Positions 6,793 to 11,240 of a stretch of DNA of 11,240 nucleotides are shown here, one piece after another (position 1 is the stretch's first letter; the number at the start of each line of letters is the position of its first letter). The stretch is from Brevundimonas sp. (GTDB lineage: Bacteria; Pseudomonadota; Alphaproteobacteria; Caulobacterales; Caulobacteraceae), in assembly GCF_003248455.1 (NCBI RefSeq), contig NZ_QFNM01000058.1:1-11240 (forward strand), read 5' to 3'. The position numbers and the translations under genes are program-made. The notes below the pieces were generated by a model. It was given only the letters and a program-made list of their open reading frames with translations, was not told where the DNA came from and ran no database searches.

Positions 6793-7059
6793 TCATTCGC
6801 CGGGCGTCAGCAGGGCGCGGGCCTCGGCCCCCGTGCGGGCGGCGCGGTCGCGCACCTCGACCTCGACGATGACGCCGCCTTCCGGCTCGACGGCCCAGAG
6901 ATAGCGACGCTCGACCTCGACCGTGCGACCCGAGGGGGCGAACCCCTCGTAGCTGTCGCCCCAGGGGGTGATCTTCTTCAACTCCACGAAGGGCATGGCG
7001 CAGGCGGCGTCCAGCTCCTCGTTGGCCATCACGGTCAGTTCGTCGTCGAGGGCGGGCAT
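6793..7059 (-). CDS. Small protein of unknown function upstream of the FAH gene
   Basis: An 88-residue acidic, soluble-looking protein with no signal peptide or membrane segment. The centre (about residues 22-62) has well-formed protein-like sequence, with FVELKKITPWGDSYEGFAPS followed by an alternating strand pattern VEVERRYLWAVEP and GGVIVEVEVRD, suggesting a small beta-rich fold. I recognise no family. It lies 55 bases upstream of the FAH-family gene on the same strand, so it could be the first gene of that transcript. Start choice is uncertain: neither the ATG at 7059 nor the in-frame ATG at 7029 (MANEELDAAC) has a clear Shine-Dalgarno. The overlapping plus-strand reading is low-complexity and His/Gly-rich, as expected for an antisense shadow, so the minus frame is preferred. 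Confidence 0.65.
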   Translation of the reverse strand: MPALDDELTVMANEELDAACAMPFVELKKITPWGDSYEGFAPSGRTVEVERRYLWAVEPEGGVIVEVEVRDRAARTGAEARALLTPGE

Positions 7060-7079
7060 GGGCTCGGTCTGAAAAAGAG

Positions 7080-7105
7080 GGTGTGAATAGTATGAATGGT
7101 GTAAA
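7080..7105. promoter_or_regulatory. Tandem direct repeat, candidate regulator site
   Basis: GGTGTGAA (7080-7087) and GGTGTAAA (7098-7105) are direct repeats 18 bases apart, with a further near-repeat TGAATAG / TGAATGG (7084-7090, 7093-7099) between them. They lie in an AT-rich island 21-46 bases upstream of the 88-residue gene's ATG (7059), where an operator for that gene and the FAH gene would be expected. Pattern only; no known regulator is assigned. Confidence 0.3.
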
Positions 7106-7169
7106 ATCGGCGAGCGGGCTTATCGGCGGCGACGGAAAGACAGGGTGCAGTTCGTGCAGTCGCTGTCAG

Positions 7170-7209
7170 GCCCGGCTCTCCGACCGGGCATTGTAACCCC
7201 GTGCGGGGT
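7170..7209. other. Two adjacent short hairpins
   Basis: GCCCGG (7170-7175) pairs with CCGGGC (7184-7189) around an 8-base loop. Six bases on, ACCCC (7196-7200) pairs with GGGGT (7205-7209) around GTGC. Neither is followed by a T-run on either strand. Function is unknown; they may be structural DNA or RNA elements of the intergenic region. Confidence 0.4.
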
Positions 7210-7301
7210 CATGTCAGGTCGATTGGGCGGAAAACCTGAAAAGGCGAATTTTTTCAAAGTATGTAGCGACGTGAATAGGAGGGTCCGGCCCATCTTTTCG
7301 T

Positions 7302-7402
7302 CATCCCAGGCCCTGTGCATGGGATCCATATTCCCGACTTGGAAGATCGGGTCCGCTGCGGAAGCACCTGGCGTAGGGATCCCCGGGACAAGCCCGAGGA
7401 TG
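7302..7402. repeat. Composite palindromic intergenic repeat (two inverted arms)
   Basis: Two 28-base arms face each other: arm 1 at 7302-7329 and arm 2 at 7375-7402. Arm 1 and the reverse complement of arm 2 agree at about 19 of 28 positions. Each arm is itself palindromic: ATCCCA (7303-7308) with TGGGAT (7320-7325) in arm 1, and ATCC-CCGGG with CCCG-GGAT in arm 2. The plus translation of arm 2 gives DPRDKPED, which I know as a common spurious peptide from dispersed repeats of alphaproteobacterial genomes. It is thus probably a member of a dispersed, possibly non-autonomous mobile repeat family, here diverged between its arms. Confidence 0.75.
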
Positions 7403-7459
7403 AAGGGATGGAAGGGAAGGCGGCGTGGGTCGGCCTGGAAAACGAGAGTCTGAAGCGGC

Positions 7460-8512
7460 TCAATCCTCATCGGCGTAGATGGCGACGCGGGCGGGCTCCG
7501 AGGCGGAGACCGAGCCGCGATACATGCCCGAGGTGGACAGGGCGAAGACGGGGGCGCCGGCCGGGGTCATGACGATGACGCCGCCCAGGCCGCCCAGCGT
7601 CCTGGCTTCGTCGATCTCGACCTGGGCGGCGGTCTGCGGCGGGGTCGCCGCGCCGATCCGGGCGCAGATGTCGCGGGCGACCGTGGCGCGGATGAAATAT
7701 TCGCCGTCGCCGGTGGCGGACACCGCGCATCCGTCGGCGTTGGAGGCGTAGGTGCCGGCGCCGATCACCGGCACGTCCCCGACCCGGCCCCAGCGTTTGG
7801 CGGTCATGCCGCCGGTGGAGGTGGCGGCGGCGAGGCGGCCCTGGCTGTCCAGCGCCACGGCGCCGACCGTGCCGAACTTCTTCTCGTTCAGGGGCGGGGC
7901 GATTTCGGCGCCCTGATTGTGGGGTGAGGGGGCGCCGGCGGGGCGCTCGGGGATGGGCTGTCCGGCCTCGGTCAGGGCCTTGACCAGGCCCTGCCAGCGT
8001 CGCTCGGTGAAGAAGAAGGCCGGGTCGACCTGTTCCAGCCCGACCGAGGCGGCGAAGGCGTCGGCGCCGGGGCCCATCAGCATGACGTGGGGCGACTTCT
8101 CCATCACCGCGCGGGCGGCGGCGACGGGATGGCGGGTGGTGGTCAGGCCGGCGACGGAGCCGGCGGTCAGGTCCGCGCCGTTCATGACGGCGGCGTCCAG
8201 TTCGTTACGGCCGGCCGCGGTGAAGACCGCCCCGCGCCCGGCGTTGAACAGGGGATCGTCCTCCATGAGCTGGACGGCGGCCTGGACCGCATCCAGCGCC
8301 GAGCCGCCGCTGGTCAGCACCGCCGAACCGGCGTCCAGCGCGCCTTGCAGGGCCGCGCGATAGGCGGCGTCCTGCTCGGGCGTCAGGCTCGACCGCTCGA
8401 TCACGCCCGCGCCGCCGTGGATGGCCAGAGACCAGCGCGGCGTCTCCTGCGCCTGGGCCGATGCAAAACACAGGGCAAAGAGTGCAGTCGGCAGGGAAAT
8501 GGCCGCGCGCAT
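7460..8512 (-). CDS. Exported isoaspartyl peptidase / L-asparaginase (Ntn hydrolase)
   Basis: A 350-residue plant-type asparaginase precursor, which hydrolyses isoaspartyl dipeptides and L-asparagine. The chain is made as an inactive precursor that cleaves itself to expose an N-terminal Thr. That residue is Thr215 in KFGTVGAVALD. Arg243 and Asp246 in RVGDVPVIGAG lie 28 and 31 residues on, the same offsets as in E. coli IaaA, and TGDGE (267-271) gives the substrate-binding Thr/Gly. The alpha part shows IHGGAG (31-36), LMEDDPLFNAGRGAVF and ELDAAVM. A signal peptide (hydrophobic core near 7-19, cleavage at AQA|Q, 21/22) indicates periplasmic export, unlike cytoplasmic E. coli IaaA. The ATG at 8512 is chosen because GGAGGAG (8520-8526) lies 7 bases upstream; the frame stays open upstream but without a start signal. 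It is divergent from the flavoprotein gene. Confidence 0.94.
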   Translation of the reverse strand: MRAAISLPTALFALCFASAQAQETPRWSLAIHGGAGVIERSSLTPEQDAAYRAALQGALDAGSAVLTSGGSALDAVQAAVQLMEDDPLFNAGRGAVFTAAGRNELDAAVMNGADLTAGSVAGLTTTRHPVAAARAVMEKSPHVMLMGPGADAFAASVGLEQVDPAFFFTERRWQGLVKALTEAGQPIPERPAGAPSPHNQGAEIAPPLNEKKFGTVGAVALDSQGRLAAATSTGGMTAKRWGRVGDVPVIGAGTYASNADGCAVSATGDGEYFIRATVARDICARIGAATPPQTAAQVEIDEARTLGGLGGVIVMTPAGAPVFALSTSGMYRGSVSASEPARVAIYADED

Positions 8513-8575
8513 CACGAAACTCCTCCGGGCGCCGTCGTCGGCAGGACGTGGCCTCGCCACTGTAGCCCAAGGCTC

Positions 8576-8599
8576 TTGCGTGTCAGGCCGATCACGCAA
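8576..8599. promoter_or_regulatory. Inverted repeat, candidate operator in divergent region
   Basis: TTGCGTG (8576-8582) and CACGCAA (8593-8599) form a perfect 7-bp inverted repeat with a 10-base spacer, 64 bases upstream of the asparaginase ATG and about 160 bases upstream of the flavoprotein ATG. The size fits a dimeric regulator site. The adjacent A-rich run (8598-8606) could alternatively make it a stem followed by a T-run on the minus strand upstream of the asparaginase gene, but that is a less natural reading. Confidence 0.4.
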
Positions 8600-8759
8600 A
8601 GAAAAAGCGGATTGGCGGCGATGACGCCTGCGCGGCCCTGGCGACGTTTCGTGTGCGATTATCGTGCAGATCGGACGCGCTGGCTGGCCCGAGGCGGCTG
8701 TTCGCGCTGGAAAAATCATTCGCCGTGGCGCCTTTGCGCGTGTCGCGCATTGTGGGGCC

Positions 8760-10424
8760 ATGACGCCATCAATCGCCTTTGTCGGCGCGGGACCGACCAC
8801 CCTCTACGCCCTTCACGCCCTGCTGTCCCAAGGCGCCGTCGCGGCGCGCATCACCGTGATCGAGGCGCGTAGCTCCGCAGGCGCGGGCAGCCCCTATAGC
8901 GCCGAATGGAACGACCGCGCGATGCTTTCGAACATCGCCAGCGTGGAGATCCCTCCCGTCACCGAAACCCTGGCGGAATGGCTGGCCTCGCGCACCCGGT
9001 CCGAGTTGCAGGCGCTTGATGTGGACGCCGCCTCGCTGGACGAGCGCAGCTTCGTGCCCCGTCTCGCCCTCGGCCGCTATTTCGAGGACCAGTTCGCGGC
9101 CATCGTGAAGCGGGCGAGGGCCGACGGCGTCGCCATCGAGGTCATGACCGACTGTCGCGTCGTCGACGCCGCCAATACGCGCGACGGAATCGAACTGACC
9201 TTCGTCTCGCCGCCCTCGCTTCGCGCGACCAAGGCGGTCTTCGACCATGTGGTCCTGGCCACCGGGCACCAATGGCCGACGCGCCAGCAGAGACGACCCG
9301 GCTATTTCCTCAGTCCGTGGCCGGCCTCTGCGCTGGCGGACGTTCCGGCGACAGACATCGGCATCCGCGGCTCGTCCCTGACGGCCATCGACGCCGCCGT
9401 CGCACTGGCGGGATCGCATGGCGCGTTCGTGCGCCGCGGCGGCAAGCTGGTTTACGAGCCTGCGCCGGACGCCCAGGCCTTCCGCCTGACCATGATGTCG
9501 CGCAAGGGCATCCTGCCGGAAGCGGACTTCTATTTTCCGCTTCCGCACGCGCCGCTCGAAATCTGCACCCCAGAGGCGGTCGCGGCCCTGGCGGCCCAGG
9601 ACACGGGCCAGCTGCTGGACCAGGTGTTCGACCTGTTTCGGCGCGAGTTGAGCCATGTCGATCCCGATTACGCCGCACAGACCGGACTGGGCGAGGCGAC
9701 GCTGGAGACGTTCGCCCAGGCCTATTTCGCGCGGCGTGCGGCCAGCGACCCGTTCATCTGGGCCGCTCTCAACCTCGAGGAGGCGCGGGCCAATCACGCC
9801 GCCAAGGTCACGGTTGCGTGGCGCGACGCCATCCTGCGCATGCATGAGGTGGTCGCCGTGATCGTGCCCCATCTGGATGCGGCGCAGTTCGACAGATTCA
9901 ATCGCGTGTTCAAGCCGGTCTTCGTCGACGTCTACGCCGGGGTCCCGCACGAATCGATCGAGCGGATGCTGGCCTTGCACGAGGCGGGCAAGCTGGAGGT
10001 TCTGGCCCTCGGCGAAGACTACGACATCGACATCCGCAATCCGCAAAGCGGGGCTGACGTGACGATCGCCGGACGGACCCGGCATTTTCCGGTGTTCATC
10101 GAGGCGACGGGTCAGCAAGCCTTGGCCGCGATCCAGTTTCCCTTCCTGTCGTTGCTGGAACAGGGCATCGTTCGCGACGAGATCGCCAACGACGCCCCGG
10201 ATGTGGTCCGTGGCATCGCCGTCGATGAGGTCTTCCGACCCGTCGATGCGCCTCTGCCGCCGGACAGGCTCTTTTGTCTGGCGCTGCCGTTCCTGATGGG
10301 CCGCCACCCCTTCGCCCAGGGGATCACCAGTTCCTTTGAAATGGGCGGGATCGTGGGGCGCCGGCTGGCGTTGGTGGTCGAAGGCGACAAGCGAGCGCCC
10401 CTTCCCGCCGCCTCGGCGGCCTGA
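8760..10424 (+). CDS. FAD/NAD(P)-binding protein (uncharacterised oxidoreductase)
   Basis: A 554-residue flavoprotein of the FAD-NAD(P)-binding type (resembling PF13454 / YdhS-like proteins). The N-terminal dinucleotide fold starts SIAFVGAGPTTLYALHALL (4-22), followed by the strand ITVIEARSSAGAGSPYS that would hold the adenine ribose. The second part shows HVVLATGHQWP (163-173), then IGIRGSSLTAIDAAV (200-214), a likely NAD(P)-contacting Gly-rich turn. The C-terminus ends with MGRHPFAQGITSSFEMGGIVG, a FAD-domain-like closing helix. Oxidoreductase activity is inferred; the substrate is unknown. No membrane segment or signal peptide is seen, so it is likely cytoplasmic. ATG 8760 is chosen because the fold begins immediately after it; upstream in-frame codons to 8664 are Arg-rich and unlike the family, though no strong Shine-Dalgarno marks 8760. 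The DUF1543 gene begins 11 bases after its stop. Confidence 0.85.
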   Translation: MTPSIAFVGAGPTTLYALHALLSQGAVAARITVIEARSSAGAGSPYSAEWNDRAMLSNIASVEIPPVTETLAEWLASRTRSELQALDVDAASLDERSFVPRLALGRYFEDQFAAIVKRARADGVAIEVMTDCRVVDAANTRDGIELTFVSPPSLRATKAVFDHVVLATGHQWPTRQQRRPGYFLSPWPASALADVPATDIGIRGSSLTAIDAAVALAGSHGAFVRRGGKLVYEPAPDAQAFRLTMMSRKGILPEADFYFPLPHAPLEICTPEAVAALAAQDTGQLLDQVFDLFRRELSHVDPDYAAQTGLGEATLETFAQAYFARRAASDPFIWAALNLEEARANHAAKVTVAWRDAILRMHEVVAVIVPHLDAAQFDRFNRVFKPVFVDVYAGVPHESIERMLALHEAGKLEVLALGEDYDIDIRNPQSGADVTIAGRTRHFPVFIEATGQQALAAIQFPFLSLLEQGIVRDEIANDAPDVVRGIAVDEVFRPVDAPLPPDRLFCLALPFLMGRHPFAQGITSSFEMGGIVGRRLALVVEGDKRAPLPAASAA

Positions 10425-10435
10425 AGCGAGACCTG

Positions 10436-10939
10436 ATGAAGCTGTTTGCGATCTACATCGGCGGCGAGCACCCCGGCGCCAACATCGAAGTGCACGACAT
10501 GCGCTTTATCGCCGCCCCTTCGATAGAGGCCACCTACGACACCCTGCGTGCGCAATGGTGGGGCAGGGCCGGCAGTCTGCACATCGACTGCTGGTCGGAG
10601 ATTTCGCACGCGGACGGCTATGACGTCAGCCTGCGTGCCGAGCCGTATGCAGGCGAGGAAAAGCTCTATTACGTGAACCTGGGCGGTTACGACGGCGTGG
10701 CCTTCGCCGAGCAGCACCGCAACGTCTTCGTCGTCGCCGCCACGGTTCAGTCCGCCAAGTCACGCGCCATAAAACTGGCGTCGGGATGGAGCGACGCCCA
10801 TCGCGACGAGATGTACGAGGCGGAACAGGCTTTCGCGCTGGACGCCGCCGCCCAGGCCCGAAGGATGCATATCCACCTGACGCCGCGTCCGATGTCCGGC
10901 GATCCGAGCTTCACCTGTCGCTACACCCCGCTCCGCTGA
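10436..10939 (+). CDS. DUF1543 domain-containing protein
   Basis: A 167-residue soluble protein. KLFAIYIGGEHPGANIEVHD (2-21) with MRFIAAPSIEAT and the WWGRAGSLHIDCWSE segment match my recollection of the DUF1543 family, whose function is unknown. A second, diverged copy is visible at about 76-118 (KLYYVNLGGYDGVAFAEQH): the GG, a His and a following F-x-x-A pattern align with the first copy. The C-terminal 45 residues are Ala-rich and possibly helical (DEMYEAEQAFALDAAAQARR). No signal peptide or membrane segment is present. The ATG at 10436 lies 11 bases after the flavoprotein stop with only a weak GCGAG upstream, so expression probably depends on that gene. The close pairing suggests a shared process, but what it is cannot be read from sequence. 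Confidence 0.85.
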   Translation: MKLFAIYIGGEHPGANIEVHDMRFIAAPSIEATYDTLRAQWWGRAGSLHIDCWSEISHADGYDVSLRAEPYAGEEKLYYVNLGGYDGVAFAEQHRNVFVVAATVQSAKSRAIKLASGWSDAHRDEMYEAEQAFALDAAAQARRMHIHLTPRPMSGDPSFTCRYTPLR

Positions 10940-10955
10940 TGCGAGAGGGCGCGCG

Positions 10956-11141
10956 TCACCCCCGGTGATGCAGCCGCTTCCACACCTGATAGCCGACGAT
11001 GGGGACGAAGCCGCAGAACAGGGCGGCGATCAGGACCATCCAGAAGCCGCCGCCCAGCCAGTATTCGCCGGCCAAGGCCCCGGCCCCGGCCGCCAGGACC
11101 GGGCCGAGCCAGGGCAGCCAGGCGGGCGGCCGCATCTTCAT
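10956..11141 (-). CDS. Small two-helix membrane protein after hppD
   Basis: A 61-residue protein with two predicted membrane helices (about 9-26, with WLPWLGPVLAAGAGALAG, and 31-51, with FWMVLIAALFCGFVPIVGYQ) and a basic tail KRLHHRG. This suggests a small inner-membrane protein with both ends on the cytoplasmic side. Its ATG directly follows the hppD stop (TGAATG, no gap), and no strong ribosome binding site precedes it apart from AAGG within the hppD end, so translation is probably coupled to hppD. The family is not recognised. The stop codon lies within a short inverted repeat (TCACC-CCC-GGTGA, 10956-10968) without a T-run. It converges with the DUF1543 gene, 16 bases away. Confidence 0.7.
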   Translation of the reverse strand: MKMRPPAWLPWLGPVLAAGAGALAGEYWLGGGFWMVLIAALFCGFVPIVGYQVWKRLHHRG

Positions 11142-11240
11142 TCAGGCGTCGACCTTGATGACGCCGCGACGGATCTGGTCCAGCTCGATCGAGTCGAACA
11201 GGGCCTGGAAGTTGCCGTTGCCGAAGCCTTCGTTGCCCTT
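11142..11240 (-). CDS. hppD: 4-hydroxyphenylpyruvate dioxygenase, C-terminal end
   Basis: Only the last 32 residues are visible, running off the right edge on the minus strand. They read KGNEGFGNGNFQALFDSIEL followed by DQIRRGVIKVDA. This is the conserved C-terminus of 4-hydroxyphenylpyruvate dioxygenase: the GFGxGNFxALFxSIExDQ motif follows the last iron-ligand strand and forms the C-terminal helix that closes the active site. The enzyme converts 4-hydroxyphenylpyruvate to homogentisate in tyrosine catabolism, using Fe(II) and oxygen. The iron ligands lie outside the window. It is consistent with the FAH-family gene at 5718-6737. The short length limits certainty, but the motif is distinctive. 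Confidence 0.85.
   Translation of the reverse strand, partial: KGNEGFGNGNFQALFDSIELDQIRRGVIKVDA

Larger units (their letters stand above)
7060..7459. other. 400-base intergenic region without a convincing gene
   Basis: No open frame here has a ribosome binding site and protein-like sequence. Two overlapping frames cross the region, but their translations come from the palindromic repeat at 7302-7402 (DPRDKPED on plus, ILGLVPGIP on minus), a familiar spurious product. The left 250 bases are more AT-rich than the surroundings (for example around 7081-7107 and 7229-7265) and hold direct repeats and short hairpins listed separately. Confidence 0.7.

Noticed and set aside
7120..7470. A 116-codon minus frame and overlapping plus frames in the 7060-7459 gap
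   Set aside because: Their recognisable peptides come from the palindromic repeat; there is no ribosome binding site and no protein-like pattern outside it.
8513..8800. N-terminal extension of the asparaginase upstream of 8512
   Set aside because: It crosses the divergent intergenic region and the start of the flavoprotein gene; the ATG at 8512 has a strong ribosome binding site and a signal peptide right after it.
8769..10307. A 512-codon minus-strand frame over the flavoprotein gene
   Set aside because: Antisense shadow with biased composition; the plus frame has dinucleotide-binding motifs.

Overview
The window is GC-rich, densely coded DNA that looks like an ordinary chromosomal stretch of an alphaproteobacterium. 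The gene styles (AsmA-like protein, CcdC-like membrane protein, 4-hydroxyphenylpyruvate dioxygenase and a short-form fumarylacetoacetate hydrolase family protein) and an intergenic repeat whose translation gives the well-known spurious peptide DPRDKPED suggest Caulobacteraceae, perhaps Brevundimonas. That placement is an inference from recalled family patterns, not from a search. I see no phage, transposase, integrase, CRISPR array or toxin/defence genes.

Layout, left to right. (1) 1-657, plus strand: the C-terminal catalytic part of an S9 prolyl-oligopeptidase-family peptidase, closed by a strong intrinsic terminator. (2) 732-1049, minus: a small secreted protein of unknown function, divergent from (3) 1227-3272, plus: an AsmA-family protein with a TTG start. 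(4) 3342-4193, plus: an exported alpha/beta-hydrolase (esterase). (5) 4206-4290, minus: tRNA-Leu(CAA) with encoded CCA. (6) 4300-5657, minus: a translationally coupled pair, a CcdC/DUF1453-like membrane protein followed by a secreted protein with a TonB-like C-terminal domain. (7) 5718-7059, minus: a fumarylacetoacetate hydrolase family enzyme preceded by an 88-residue protein of unknown function. (8) 7060-7459: about 400 bases without a convincing gene, holding hairpins and a composite palindromic repeat. (9) 7460-8512, minus: an exported isoaspartyl peptidase/L-asparaginase, divergent from (10) 8760-10939, plus: an FAD/NAD(P)-binding protein followed by a DUF1543 protein. (11) 10956-11240, minus: a two-helix small membrane protein directly abutting the 3' end of hppD, which runs off the window.

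Functional links. hppD (tyrosine to homogentisate) and the fumarylacetoacetate hydrolase family gene (the end of the same pathway) suggest a dispersed tyrosine-degradation locus. The peptidase, asparaginase and esterase are general scavenging or cell-envelope hydrolases. The least understood parts are the flavoprotein/DUF1543 pair, the CcdC-like/TonB-like pair, and the intergenic repeat with its neighbouring hairpins. None of these amounts to a demonstrated new system.
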